Numbered from the stretch's first letter, positions 48,600-62,177 are shown. The stretch: DNA of 64,000 nt from Apostichopus japonicus (GCF_037975245.1 NC_092563.1:23406960-23470959); one strand, 5' to 3'. The notes: generated by a model from the sequence alone, not told the origin. Program-made: numbers and translations.

Positions 48600-48915
48600 C
48601 CACCGCTGAAAGCCAAGCTCCAGTATAACAGACTTGTCTTAACGCTGATTCAAAAAACTATATAGGCAAGGGTCTGTAGCCATCTTTAATCCAGACACTT
48701 TTCATTTCCTTTGGGGGTTGGGGTGGGAGTGGGGGGGTTGGATGTCATCAATGAGAGCCAAGCCTCAGTGTAATTACATACCTCGACTCTAAAGTGACTT
48801 CTCTCTTTGGGAGAACGGCTTGTTGTTACCAAAGGATTAGCAATATTTACACCTTTAATCCCGACAGTACTTATTTCCATGGTGTGGGGGGGGGGGGTAG
48901 GTGGAGTGTCATTGG
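48600..48915 (+). repeat. Diverged tandem duplication of about 155 bp
   Basis: Two segments share AGCCAAGC(T/C)(C)CAGT at their left, then TTAATCC(A/C)GACA, then CATTTCC or TATTTCC and a G-rich run at the right (48713-48737 and 48886-48896). They are well diverged. Confidence 0.5.
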
Positions 48916-49354
48916 GATGTGACTTGGGAGTATAGGTTGATTTGATTTAGGGAGGTATCCAAACATCGATTTTATTTTTTTATTTTTCTAGTCGATATAT
49001 ATTGATCATACTTTAGAGCGGGACTTTGGAAATAGTAATAACTACTTTTCTAAACCCGTCTCTTATTGTGTGCATATGTATACATACTACGAGAGTGTTA
49101 TACAGGTCCTATAAGTTTAGTCTTCAACATTCCTGTTATGACGTCATATGTAAAACCTGACTGTTATGATAAAAGTGTATTTGGATATAACGAGAGACTG
49201 TATCATCTCTCGCAAACACAAAGAGCAATCAGTTATGGACAACAACAAATATTTATTGGTAGAAAAGTGGGTTAAAGATTTGAGCTCATGACAGTCGTGT
49301 GTATGTGCATGTTTGTCTGTGTTTGTCTGTGTTTGTAAACAAGAAATGTCAAGA

Positions 49355-49695
49355 AAAGTACAGCTTGGATGAACTGCATATTTGGATGTTTGTAGATTCC
49401 ACTAAGTTGGTTGGTGAGTACCAGAACCAACTTTGAAATTGGTGGAGACAGAAGGTCATTTGAGGTCAACAGAGGTCAAAAGTCTGAAAACCTTGTGGCA
49501 GAACGAGAAGTCAAGACGTACATGTTGGTTGAACTTCATACTTGGGATGCAGGGATCTCCCCCTGGAGAGTACATGAAGCCTATAGAAAATTGGTGGAGG
49601 TCAAAGGTCATTTGAGGTCCATATATGCCCAAATCTGAAACTGTTGTAAACATGAGGATTTTACATAAAACGTAACGCTTGGGATGAACTGTAGG
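49355..49695 (+). repeat. Diverged repeats rich in AGGTCA
   Basis: The word CTTGG(G)ATGAACT occurs near 49367 and 49678, with a related one near 49527. AATTGGTGGAG and GGTCATTTGAGGTC recur at about 49437 and 49588, so about 150-bp units repeat twice or more. AGGTCA lies at 49453, 49463 and 49473 (direct repeats with 4-base spacers), and again at 49598 and 49605. Confidence 0.6.
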
Positions 49696-50451
49696 ATTCT
49701 TCGTGATGACAAGATTTATACCATTTTTTTTTTTTGCAAAGTAAAGCTTTTTGGTGGCCTATTTTCTGGTTCCTTTTCTAAATTCGTGGCCGATACTTTA
49801 TGAAACCTAGCAATTACTCACTGATTTATCAAACACGAATATTTCCAAAAAAGTAAAAAAAAAAGAGTAAAATATAAGTTGTCAACTTGATCCGTCATTA
49901 TTGAAAATAGAAACTTGCTAAGTGATGTGTGTAAAGACTTTAACTTGTGAGAAAACAGTCCAAACAAGGAAGAAGAAGTGTTCAGTTCAATAATCAACAT
50001 GTTTCACAAGGTACTTTGACTATTTTGACCAGTTTGTTTTTAGTAAGAGGTGGCAAAAGACATCAATCATGTCAGTTTCGATTCCTTGTATGTATATATA
50101 TACACCACACCTTTACAGTCATCGCAAAGAGGTACTGTCGAAGAAGAAGAAGAAGAATTGTGTTTTACAAAATTAAGAATTCAGACAATCAATACATTTA
50201 AATTCACGATGGGGGTGGGGAGTGGGGAGGGAGGGGGGTATGTGTGTCACATCGTGTAATGTCAATATTTTAGTGATATATGGAGTTGGAACGGTTGCTG
50301 CTGCTGTCAAAGTTTAATGAACAAGAATGAAAAACAGCTACTCTCCGGAGGGAATTTCTCTTAAACATTCACGTATAAGTGTGGTGTACATGAAGGAGGA
50401 GCCGACGTAATGATGTTCAATTTAGCCTTAAAAGAGTATGTATATGTATTT

Positions 50452-50674
50452 TAGATCCTCCTGCAAGCAGGAACTCGCGAAGAAGCCTCGTTGGCTTATC
50501 AAAGCCGCAAGCTGACCTAAGTCAGTCTCTTACATTCATATTTAACGTCCATGATTATGAATTGTCAATTGTCAACAACTCTGTAACTGGACGACATACA
50601 TTAATCTTGGAGTGACTCGAACCGGGGACCTTATGATTGGAAGGCACCGGCGTTAACCACTGAGCTAACACTCC
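50452..50674 (-). repeat. tRNA-derived SINE, antisense
   Basis: Read from 50674 downward, the head starts GGAGTGTTAGCTCAGTGG, which contains an A-box-like TTAGCTCAGTGG. It continues through an anticodon-arm-like region to GGTTCGAGTCA, a near-perfect B box, and closes with CACTCC that pairs with the first GGAGTG. The tRNA-like head is 50609-50674 (66 bases). The anticodon arm is poor, so it is not a working tRNA. The rest (50608-50452) is an unrelated SINE body ending near GGAGGATCTAAAATACATAT. No target duplication was found. Confidence 0.75.
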
Positions 50675-50820
50675 ACAGTATACCAGCTATTAAGCATGCT
50701 CTTGTTGTTGTTGTAGTGGAACATTACGGTTGATCATAGTTGAGGTCAGCTTTGTTTTATATATGGTGTATATACTCCAGGGGAGGCTGGTCTTTCAGAT
50801 CACCAGGATTTGATTGATTT

Positions 50821-50868
50821 CCCTCCCCCTCCCCTCCCCCTCCCCCCCTCCCCTCCCCCTCCCCACTC
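50821..50868 (+). repeat. (CCCCT)n-like pyrimidine tract
   Basis: CCCCCTCCCCT units run about 48 bases with only C and T. Confidence 0.85.
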
Positions 50869-51349
50869 TTCGCCATAACAAATATGATGTTTTCCCATTG
50901 AGGTTTGTGTTACATCTGCAGGTGATACATCTGGGAACTCACCTAATGGAGCCTGTGTTAGAATAAGTAGTAGAGCTAAACATACTTTGGTGAGCCTAAG
51001 ATGGTAAATTAGGGGTCATTTCTGAAAAAGAAAAAACAACAAGTATGGTAGTATAGACATTTAACCTGGACTAATAGCATCTCCCCCAACACCCCCAACA
51101 CCCCCTTCTTCCTTTTGTTTTAAATAAAAGGTCCACAACTATATCAAGATTAATTTTTGTGGAGTTTAATGTACCACTTATTTGTACGAGGTGCGTGTAT
51201 ACATGTATAGGCTGATGCTTAAGCAATAAAACAGGCCTTTGCATTGACCCTTATCGAGTAGCCGTGACCCTTAACGTGTGTCCTGCGGTTGACCGTTATG
51301 GACCTGCGACACCTCTTCTACTCTCTAAGGTCCTGTATGGAGCACCAGA

Positions 51350-51520
51350 CGGATATAAAACCCATTTATTAGATCTTCTCCGGTGAAAAGTGAGGAACAA
51401 CACCTTTGGCGGGTCAAGCTGCTAGTGTGTTATAGAAGTACGGTGGAGATCAAATGCCATGTCACTAAACTGGTCAGTCCGCCACGTATTGAGGAGAACG
51501 TTCTTCGTATCATTGTAGTC
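51350..51520 (+). other. TATA-like box and short ATG frame, weak promoter/exon candidate
   Basis: ATATAAAAC lies at 51352-51360. An ATG at 51459 opens a 19-codon basic frame (MSLNWSVRHVLRRTFFVSL) resembling a mitochondrial or secretory leader. The TATA word to ATG distance is about 105 bases. No splice donor is convincing, and no gene follows. Chance is likely. Confidence 0.12.
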
Positions 51521-51656
51521 TAGTTTCGACTTCAGGTACTAAAATACAGAGAGAGAGGGGGGGGGGATGGAGGAATGGAGGGAGAATAAACAAGATTTAG
51601 TTTATTGCGGTTGCTTCCATTCGAACATATTACATGGCTGTGCTACATGATTGAGA

Positions 51657-51684
51657 CATATATATATATATATATATATATATA
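51657..51684. repeat. (TA)n microsatellite
   Basis: About 28 bases of alternating TA. Confidence 0.93.
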
Positions 51685-52699
51685 ACTGGTTTGTTTGTGG
51701 AGGTTGCAACTGGGTGTGAAAGGTCCCCTGATGTTTACCTGACGCTAGTCGAATACCCCAAATAAACCTGTGGTAGCCAAATGTGTACCGGTTCTTCTAC
51801 TTCTTCTTTTTTCTTGTGGTGGGGTTGGGGTTGGGGTTCGGGGGTACCTGATGGAAGGTTTATTTTGATCATGTTGTTTCATTTGGATTTATTATAAAAT
51901 AGTGACATATTTTTGCAAGAATTAATTCCGCTTTTTGTTGTATGGGGAGGTGGAGGGGATCTCACCGAGGGGGACATAGTAAGGAGGTCGAATAGTGCTT
52001 TCTTTCATTTTTCTTATTTTTAAATTTATGACAGGTACATATTTATACAAACAGAAAGTTAGTAACAACTATATTATGTTTCTTACCACTTTGCGTTAGA
52101 TTTTGAAGTTTTAATCTTTTGAGAGTGTACAACCGTACGCGTACCACCGTACAAATAAACAAACATCCATTTTTGATCCAATGTAAATAGCACGCGAACA
52201 AAAAAAAACAGTGGCAGTTGTGCTTTGTGGCTGTGTCTTAAAACAAACTGCAGAGCAAACTATTGTTGTCAAATTTGTAATGGGGCAGCAAAATGTTTTA
52301 ATCATACTGGATTGTTCTTTTTATATATTTTTAGTTCTCTTCTGAAACATGTGGGCCAAATAGCAAAAGGAAGGCGAGGAAACATTCTTTTAATTAATTT
52401 ACTAATATATGTTTGACAGGTAATGGTTGCATACTTTTTTTGTCGTGATGGTACACTGACGCTCCCATACATGTCGCCTACGCGGTCCACTTTGTCTTTA
52501 ACCAGTCTGATTTTACCAGAATTTTGACGGAAAAAAAAAGTGGGACGGAGAGTTGATTTAAGTAACTCCCAAAGATGCATAGCGACGTTCCCCTAATGAA
52601 ACTTTAAATTGGGTAGAAACAATTGTTTCGTATCTGAGTAAAGAAGACTATTTAAAAATTGACTTTTTACTAATTACAACGCAATGCGGCTTAATTGGT

Positions 52700-52732
52700 G
52701 CCGGGAGTTGCTTAACTCCCGACAGGCGGTAA
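52700..52732. other. GC-rich hairpin
   Basis: CGGGAGTT and AACTCCCG are perfect 8-base arms around a GCTT loop at about 52702-52721. No RNA family was recognised. Confidence 0.5.
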
Positions 52733-55050
52733 AGGTACTCAACTGGCGCGTGCCTTTACTTGCGCACGTGTCAGACGATGTTAAAGGAGGTGTATGGATG
52801 TAACCGCCGCATTCTTGTTATTAAATGTAAAATGTGTTAATGACAACGTATACAATTAATCAAACTACTGTTTTTTTTTCAGTCCGATACGTAACATGTT
52901 TCGCTTGACTTGCAGATGGCGTTCATCCCCAAATATTTCATCGCACCCGTGTACGCGTCGGAAGTAGAAGTGGTGAACAACGAATAGTTTTGACTTCAAA
53001 TTCTCGAGTACGTGCGGGTCGGTCAGACATCGGCGATCCTAGTCATATGTAATACTTACTGTAAATATGTTAAAATGTCAAACTTCAAAAAAAAAGTTGC
53101 TTTATTCGCACCTCATCAATCATGGTTAAGTATTTGCACCGTAATCACAAACTGACTTGCATTCGCGTTTCAAAAGGGTGGCGTGGGGTAGGGAGGATGG
53201 CCGGGATGAGGGGAGGGGAGCGGTGACATGAGATGAGATGAGGGGGGGGGGGTATGTTTGAGAAGCATCTGAAGGCGATACACTTGATTGATAACCTTGA
53301 TAGGTTATACTTTCCGATACCCGCGGATTGTTTAAAACAGTCTCGCCGTCGACCCTTTAAATTTTGCAGCTGTACACCCTGCCACACCCCTGTTTAAATC
53401 CCCCATAAATCGATTCGTGCTCTGTAATAGGGCGGGAGAGATATACCACCTGTCACCCTTAGCTGACTTTAAAACATATTATATATGTAATGACAATCAA
53501 CTATATTTTATACCAATTTTTGCGGTCGTGAGTGAAATTACTTTACGTCGAAACTTTAATTATACTATCAACAACAATTAAGAGTATTAATATCAAAGAA
53601 TTTTCTTTCTTTTTTCTTTCTTTCTTTTTTTAAAAAACCAAAAAAAAAAAGTCGATGATACCTTCATGTTTGTCAAATTATTCGGTAAATTAAGCAAATT
53701 TACAGAATGGGTTGGAAAACGGCCCCAGGTGCATTTCAAAAGAAATCTGAACAATTCGTAAGATTACAGAAGTACACTGTCTACGCTGGGACGACACATA
53801 TTTTGAAGCTAAATGAATATTCATGAAGGAATGCTAGAACAAAAGAACGTGAAACAACGTCATCGGTATTGTGGTACAGACATATAGTGGCAACGCCGTT
53901 TTGTCATCGATTAATAGTGACATTTTCTGTGAAGGTATTTGCAGCTTTTTTTCTCTTTTTTTTTTTTGGGGGGGGGGGGGGGCACTCTAATGGTTTTTGC
54001 ATTTTGTTGCTATGCGTAAGCTAGTCGAGCCCAATGAACGGAGTTGCTTAAATGATGACTTCAGTCAGAATTCTGTCCTGAAACGTGTCATAGTTCAAGG
54101 TATAAAACATATTGTTTGTAATTTTTCTATAGTTATATCCCATTGTCACGATATTCAGTTTCAAAATATGCTTTATTTTTTGCCTGGAATGCTCCTTTAA
54201 GGCCTACATTGATGACGTCATCGGCTCCTCCGTGCTGACTTTAGTCGATTGTTTTTAACATTATAACAACTCAACCAAAAGCATGTTCTTTTAACTTAAA
54301 CTTGTAATTCATTTTAATTTCAAACATCTTACTTGACGCAATAAAGATCTTATTGATTTGTTTGTTTGTTTTTTCCCGGACAGGTTTTTGTCGTGCATCT
54401 GACGAACTGAATTAATGGTCTGTGTGAAAGACTACGGAATTCAGTCATTTTAAATGACGAGTCATTACCCCCCCCCCCCCCACATTATTTAAGATATAGT
54501 TGAATGGAAATGTCATATCTTTTCGTAAATTAAAGGGCATGCATGTACTCAGTAAAAAGGAAAATTGTGGATCAAAAGTTAAAACATTTTGTGCTTCCTC
54601 AACCCCTTGACTTGATATTTGTAAAGTAAACACAATTTTGTTGAAATAGTTTAATTTATCATCAGAGCCTATTTAGTGAAACCGGTATTGCGCGGATGTT
54701 AATTTGATCCACGAGAGTCTCATCCTGAGGGGTGGGGAGGGGGGGTGGAGAGAGCCTCTATTTTGGAATTAGCGGTCATTACGCTGCCGTGTATCGAATG
54801 CAGCAGTTTGATGGGTCACGTATGATAGTTCACACAAGGTGTACGGAAAATTTTAAATTTTTGAATTGCAATTACATAAACTATATAAGGAACCGCATCA
54901 TGTGCCTTATGATTTAAGAAAATCACTAAAAATGTAGCTATGGCATGAATGAGTCCATTCATATCTGGCAATGTGTCTTTCGGAGCCGAACAAACGATGG
55001 TTGATTGAAATGAAACCGTTAGGCATGAGCGGTTTTTACCATTGATTTTC
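52733..55050. other. Unassigned DNA with homopolymers
   Basis: No gene recognised. G-runs near 53242 and 53967 (16 G), a C-run at 54469-54482 and (TTTC)n near 53605 are the main landmarks. Confidence 0.4.
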
Positions 55051-55052
55051 AG

Positions 55053-55264
55053 AGACGTGGGACGCCGTGTTGTCTTGCAATGGTCTTTGCCAGTCCGCAC
55101 GGTATGGCTGTGTAAACAGGATCTATGTGAAATCTCGTGACGTGAGGTCGCGTGATCAGGGAATCGCTGCGTTTATACCTACTTTTGCAAACTCACCAGA
55201 AAGTTGCACAAAAACGAACGCATTCGGCAAAATTTTGGGAAATAAAGAACTTCCTATTTTTTGA
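55053..55264 (+). CDS. Possible exon with Cys-spaced segment, unknown
   Basis: An acceptor-like site, ACCATTGATTTTCAG, opens a frame that stays open for about 70 codons to TGA 55262. Its start reads ETWDAVLSCNGLCQSARYGC, with a C-x3-C-x6-C spacing faintly like a PAN/apple domain. A donor-like GTGAGG occurs at 55140. Nothing downstream supports a gene, and the similarity is weak. Confidence 0.18.
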
Positions 55265-58200
55265 AAGGTGGTGGATGTTTATATTGAACAGGAGAAATAT
55301 GTAGGACAGAAGTAAGTAAAATAAAACGCCAATATTGGTCTATTTTTGTTGTTGAAAAAAAAACCGCAGCGAATAAATAACTGAGTGTTGCGCACAAAGT
55401 TCACATGGTATTTCACGGGTTCTTTTCTGGACATTGGCACCAATTTCGATTTATAAATAAATGTTTCGCGAAAATATGGGCGTAATATGTTTGGTGGGCA
55501 GAATCTTGTGTAGTCCGCCCTGTGCAGCACGGGCAGCTTGAGATCCGACCCCTCTACCAAATTCTTTATGCGCCCTCTTTTCCTTCCATAAAGGTTCCCG
55601 CACCTATATAAGTTAATCGGGGACTCCTACCCCTCCCCCACCCACATCTTTGGAATCATGTGCATGCCACTGGTCTCGTTGTATGAATAAAAGGCTTTTT
55701 ACCTTAGTGGAGACCCTTCTATATTGTTGTTTGATTTAATCCTACTCCAACTTGGAATAAACGTCGACATATAAAACCTCCAGGCAAGAAACAGAGTTGA
55801 ACATTAGAGGGGGGGGGGGGGGGTAGGGGGGTGAGGGGAGAGGAGGGGGGCTGGAAACCAATGGCTTTCGAATATCAATTTTCTTTACTCTTCCTAGGAC
55901 CATCTGCCACAGTCTCCTAAAAGGTATCGCAGACCTCACTACGACCCGTGGAGTGATTTTATACCATGCATCCGGAAACTATAGCTCTTAGTTGATATAA
56001 CTTAAACTTCTCCTCAGCAGAAAGTTAAAGGGAATTGGGAGGGGTGTAACCTATACTGGAAAATATATGTGAAAACCTCTCAGTAGCAAGTTTTAGTATG
56101 CGAAAATTTGAAGAGAAAACTGAATGACGTTTCGAACAAGGTCTAAAGGAGTAGCTGGTATTTACTTTACGTCATGATTTCCGGCAGGTGGATTCCAGCA
56201 GGCAAACTATACTCCATTCAAATCGGATAGCCTTTATTGTCTGACCGTTCGAAATCTATACGTATACTGTAACGCTCGAGTGATTTAGGGCTCTAAACAG
56301 AGAGCACGTGGATATGCAGTTAACAAGGGAGACATTGTTAGACAGTGTAATTTATAATAAGCCAAATAAGAGATTGAAAATACGTGTAAAATGTGTAGTA
56401 TTTGGTAAAACAATGTACTTTTGGGGAGGGAAGAAAAAGGGGATACCCCCACGCCGCGAGTTTAATTTTGTTGAGCAGTGAATTAGCTTTGTTGGAAGTT
56501 TCCATTTTTCTGTTCTGAGAAGTTAAGTCAAAAATAGCAACATAAAATATCCCCCTAAAAAAGTATCAAATATTTTAACAGCTATAGTCGTCTCAACATT
56601 GAGTTGCACTTATATTCTTTTAGGCCACGTGTTTATTTAATCACATCAGGGACACGCCACCATTCTGAGCGTTGACTCATGGGGTGGAGACCATTTGAGG
56701 GTAAGGTTTTAATTGGTAACAATTTGATACAGCTTTGTCATGATGCCCGATTTAAATATTGAAACCCTGGTTTCAATTTATTCAAGAGCTATTGAGGGAA
56801 GCGAAAGATGGGAAAACATCTAGTGAACGATCTTATAGGTGGGGCCGTGGGTGTATGTATGTGAGAGAGAGAAGGGGGGGGGGGAATACTATGATATATC
56901 GACACTAAAAAGTCACATCTTCCTCCCCTCCCTCTATTCCCCTCCCTCCCTCTCCTTCCTCCCTCCCCTAATTGAAACTCCACATATTCCCTGACCCACC
57001 TATGCCTTTTTTATCACGTCCGCCCCAACCCATCATATATATTTTTTTTAATTCGAACGTTCGCTGACTCAACTTAACCATTGGTACACGAAGACCTCAC
57101 CCCATCCAACAATACATCACCCCTTCCCCAACTCACATCCTTAGCCAAAGCCGTCCCTCCCGCCCCACCCCCACATGCACCCACCTCCGTCCAACTCACA
57201 ACATGATATTTAACGTTAAAATTGACCAAGATTTATTTTAAAAATGATGTATATTACGACAAGGGCCTACTAAGTCCACGATTGCGGAACAAGTTAATGT
57301 CAAGATTATTATTTGTTTTCGTTATTTAGGATCATTTGTGCGACGTATCACAACAATGGATGAGAAACTTTATCGATACCAGGGATATGTTTCGGTTTTC
57401 TATCGTTTTTTTTCCTTCTACTTCTGTTTTTTATTCTTATTAATATTGTTGTTATATGACTATCGTATACCAATTCCGCCAAATTGTGGTCTTTTTTTCG
57501 GAGTTTCAAATAAGTAAGACGTAAGATGTAAGTTATGTCCTGAAACATAAGTCAATATATAAAATAACTAAATAACTTCAATATTATTTGCGGAACTTCA
57601 TAAAAACAAATGAACGGTTTAATCATTTGAAATATTGAGTTTATGCGCCTCATGAGTAATCAACGATGTATCGGTAGTGATGCGATTTCTTTACACCTGT
57701 AGCACAAGACAATACCAAATTTAATTAATCTGAACACTCCATCCCCTTCCCCCTCCCCACCCCTCCCCATCCGCCCTCGCCCCCTTCATGCATAAGTTTT
57801 GCTTTGTAATTCGGTTGGTGATTTCGACCTCGTTATATCTTTCCACGGAGGAACTGTTCACTTCATTGATCTCCCGGCATGCACTGCTGCTGGTACGTAC
57901 TTACGGACAATGGCGGCGTCAGTGGATTGGAAGAGGGCAAGTAGAGGGGAGGACAAGTGAATGGGGGGGGGGGGTGGAGGAGAGGGGGAGAGCAGTTGGA
58001 GGAAAGCAATTTTTGGCTGCGTGGGCTAAGGCGAAGAATTAGATATTATGTGTGAAAAGACCATCATTTGAAAACCCACGCGGGCTTGGTGTCATCATGA
58101 AAGGAACGGGAGTTGATGATATCTAATCTTCCAATCCCTATACCCTCACACTTCAGCACATTTCGGCAGCATGGTCCCGGTTACGAATTCATAAAGGTCT

Positions 58201-60950
58201 AACTTCCTTGAATTTTCTACCAAAAAGTGATACTTTTCACGAGTCAAACGGTACAAGAAAATAATGTCTGTCCAAATTGTTTTCATAGGTTAAAAAGAGG
58301 AATTGGCAGGAGGGCTGGGGTGTTTCTCACAACATTTCGCATTGTCGTTCCCATAGAAACCCAAAAGATATAAAGCTTGTCTACAAATCCGTTCTGGAAC
58401 TCCAGGGTGTACCTTTTGGATACACTCGATTGGTTCTGAATAGCATTAAGTGGAACAACACTGCGAAGGAGGAAGTAGTGTGCTGTGGCTTACATAGAAT
58501 TAGTCTTATTATTTCCATGAATTCCCAGTCACGCGATAGGTAAAGTACATGGCGCGAGTTGATATAACTAAGCGCCATACATACACCACAACACTGAACA
58601 ATCTAAGTAAGGTAAGAAGTTATCAGTCATAGGCTACAAAAGTGTCGTGAAGAAAAGGGGGTGTGGGGGGGGGGGGGGGTTGAGGAGTGGTGGACTAAGG
58701 TGGATTCGCTTACATTTAGGTTGATCTGGTATACATTTTACTCTGTTTCCGTAGCTTAATCCTTTAGTATGGGAAACATTATATATTCTCAATGAAGGGA
58801 CAATATTTGGCCCTAAACCTCCCCTCCCTCCTAATAAAACGTTCGATATTCATATGGATTTATGTGTTTCTGCTTATAAATACCACACCCAGCAATATGT
58901 CAGGTAGCTTACACCCAAAGACTAAACTTCCTTCGAGACAGATTTGTTTCAAGTGTCTGCATGTATGTGGTGAGGGCTGGGGGAAGGGGGGGTGGGAATG
59001 AGGGCCTGGTTAGGATCGAATATTTAACTGATGATTCTGATATCGCTATAGTAAGTTGAGCTTTTGTTAACGGCATGAATACAGTCTACACATATTGTTG
59101 AACTTCAAGTCTAGTTGTATACAATGACATAATTTTAATCGATTGTAATTAAAAACACAATCATACCCTCTTTTGTCTCGAATAGATGACTACCAACAAT
59201 AATAAAGATTTAAAAACATAAAATTTGGGGGCCTTTCCATCGACAACACAGATCATCGAAAATGGAACGATTCCACGAAACTTCAGGTCTTTCCAGAGAA
59301 CAATGCCTCAGCTAAGGCACGATTTACACCATGCATGCAAGAAAGAAAGGTAATTTTTTTATCTCATTTTTTGTTTGTTGTTAATTATGAACACTTCGTT
59401 ATACACAAAGTGTGATTGTGAAGAACGAATGAGCCTATTCCTAGTTTCTCTCGGCGCGAAGGGGGTAGAGTACAGATCACATGTTAAGTGGGAACAGGTG
59501 TAGGGGACAAGGATGGGTTACATGTACACTGTGTATTCCTAAGATGCGTCCCGAATATACAAATCTCGCGATTTGCTGATCACAATGTGATGTTTTTGGG
59601 CAGTTTGCTGAACAATGCCATGACATTTACAAGGTCCTCCACTTTACAGTTATAATTGGCATTAGTTAATTCTTGTAACAAAGGCCAAGGCTTTCTCCAA
59701 AGACCTTTGTACAACAGTTAACCACTGTCCATTGGTAACTTTAATTGCCACACTTACACACCCAAGTGTTCCTCATGCATTTAAGCATTCGCTCTCGGGG
59801 CAACACACTGCTCCAAATCTACGCGTCTACTGCGAAGGAGGGGGAGGGGGGGGGGTGACATCCCTTAAGGTGCAGCCATAATCCGTCGCGCTTAACTCGC
59901 TCTCTCTCTAAAAGGATCAAACTAATCTGGTGATGCTGGATACGCTGAAGGGCGTGGCAATTAAAACTACAATTACATGGTAGTTTCGTTGAACTATTTG
60001 CTTGTCAAACTTTCTCCTACGCCTCCATCCCCTCCTCCTCCTCCCCCCCCCCCCCCTCTATCAAAAACTATCTGCGTCAGCGTGATACTAATCGTGGATA
60101 GTAGTTGTTTCGCACCTTCACTAATTAACACGTTGCATGTATATTTCCAAGGGAGTCATGCTTGGACGAGCATATTTATGTCTTAATACGCTCAGGGGAG
60201 GGGGGGGGTGGGGGCATGGAAAGTACAGCCAAATAGCCCGTGGTCACTTAGCAGGCCCGTGAATTGGGTCATCATTTTCATAATACGAAAAAAGTTGCAG
60301 CGGTGACGTTATTGTCCCAATACCCGATCTGGCTATATCGACGCCCCCAGTCTGGTCTCTCCAATCTCCAGCCGGCGAGACAAAGTAGAAAATCGTGTCG
60401 TGACATGACTGCAACTAACCTGTTACTTGTAAAATTATGACATGATAGTCGCAAATCACCAATAACGATATGGTGTGTAGGACACTTGTACCAATGCTCC
60501 AGCAGCCTTGGAAAGTGACGAATTCAGTGTGTTTAAATCAATGAAGAAATTCATTGCTTAACTCAAAACCCACAGACCCTGCTATGCTATATACCCAACA
60601 GTTTGCAACTTTTGCGTTTTGGACGAACCAAAACTGACGGAGACACCTATATGCTATAAACTCAGCACTAAAGAATCTTTGCGTGTTGGACATGTATAGG
60701 CTTGCGTCCTAAGGATTAAAGGGCCGGGTCCGCCTTGCCATATCCTTACGTTGGGCCCTTAATGGGAATTGCCTCTCTTAAGTCACCCAAGTCAATGGAA
60801 AAGAGAGACCTGCAAGAAAAACTTGTAAGTTGAGTTGTATGCATCGGAGTGTGGTTGCATCCATCGAAAATACACATATACGCGCCGACGGTTTCATCTA
60901 TGGGTTGTACTCCAATGATGTGGGCCACTATAGTCAGACGGAACGGTCGG
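55265..60950. other. Unassigned DNA with homopolymers
   Basis: No gene recognised. There are G-runs near 55809, 56875, 57964, 58661 (18 G), 59844, and a C-run at 60042-60055, plus pyrimidine-rich stretches at 56920-56970 and 57100-57190. Confidence 0.4.
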
Positions 60951-60960
60951 GCGGTGTTGT

Positions 60961-61046
60961 GAACGAGGGGGTCGGGCGAGCATAGGAACAAGGGGGTCGG
61001 CGGGCATGGGTACATGGGAGTCGGGCGGGCATGGGAACGAGGGGTT
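60961..61046 (+). repeat. 25-bp minisatellite, about 3.5 copies
   Basis: Units GAACGAGGGGGTCGGGCGAG-CATAG, GAACAAGGGGGTCGGCGGGC-ATGG and GTACATGGGAGTCGGGCGGG-CATGG follow each other, then a partial fourth. Confidence 0.88.
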
Positions 61047-61049
61047 AAA

Positions 61050-62020
61050 TGTTGTAAAGTCGTGTGAGAAAACTTGATGCAAGACTATATATCTTCAACC
61101 TTTATTTTGTTCCCTTCTGCTTCATCTTCTTCTTAACCACACCACAGCCCCACGCAGAACTCGTGTTACGCGTTTATAAACTACATAGGGAACATGCCAT
61201 ATTATCCACAATATCATGGGACTCACGATGGTTTCAAGCGGTTAGTGTTAAAGGTCACGAGGCAAATCATGCGTTTACTCAAAAGACAAAAAAACTAATT
61301 ATGATATGGATATTATATTATATTATACGTCAGCAGGTCGGTTAATTCAAGATAAACCCAAATAACCTTGAAGTTCGTCTTTGTCGACGTTAAACCCGTT
61401 TAAAACTTTCATCCATAATGTGAGCTTGAAATTCAATATTGTTGTTGGTGTTGTTCTTGTGTTTTTAATGAAAGTTCCTATTCCATTAATGTATACCACA
61501 CGCACAGTTCGATGTGACAAAGCACTCAAGTTAGCAAGTTGCTTTCGAGATGAAATATTGTGCAAATAAAGAAGATATATAGAGAGCTCATCTTTGTCCA
61601 TGTTTTATGCATGACAAATCTTTATTCACTGTAATCACATATACCTACAATGATATCCTAACTCATCAATTGTTTATTGCTAATTTTGTTTGTAAATAAT
61701 ATAAAAAAATGCACAAAAAAAAAACAACTATGATAAGTTTAAATCGAAGAATAATTTGTATTTTTCATTTTTCATTTTTTTTTGTCCTTTCTGCAAATAG
61801 AAAACTCACCTATATACGGCTTTAAAATGTCAGCATAATAAAATGCTGCATGACGGATGTTCCTGTGTAAAACTTTAGCCTGATTTAACAAACAAAAAAT
61901 CGCAAATTCATTCATTTTCTTATTGCAACTCATTTGGTAACTTCTAAGGCATACTTATTTCTAGATATTTGGTGATGGCTAAAAGAAGTAATCCCGACGA
62001 AACCACTATGTGCATACCTT
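61050..62020. other. Unassigned AT-rich DNA
   Basis: No gene or repeat family recognised. GTCGACGTTAAACCCGTTTAAAA-like words and TTTTTCATTTTTCATTTTTT at 61761 are the only local patterns. Confidence 0.4.
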
Positions 62021-62022
62021 CA

Positions 62023-62026
<4 letters not shown>

Positions 62027-62108
<82 letters not shown>

Positions 62109-62177
62109 TATACGGTATATATATATATATATACCGTATATATACCATATATATACCATATATATATATATATATGT
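62027..62177. repeat. (TA)n with TACCGTATATATA units
   Basis: About 75 bases of pure TA are followed by TACGGTATATATATATATATACCGTATATATACC and CCATATATA variants. The segment around 62112-62145 is a TACGGTATA/TATACCGTA inverted pair. Confidence 0.94.

Noticed and set aside
50609-50674. Functional tRNA gene
   Set aside because: The anticodon arm does not pair properly and the sequence continues into a SINE body.
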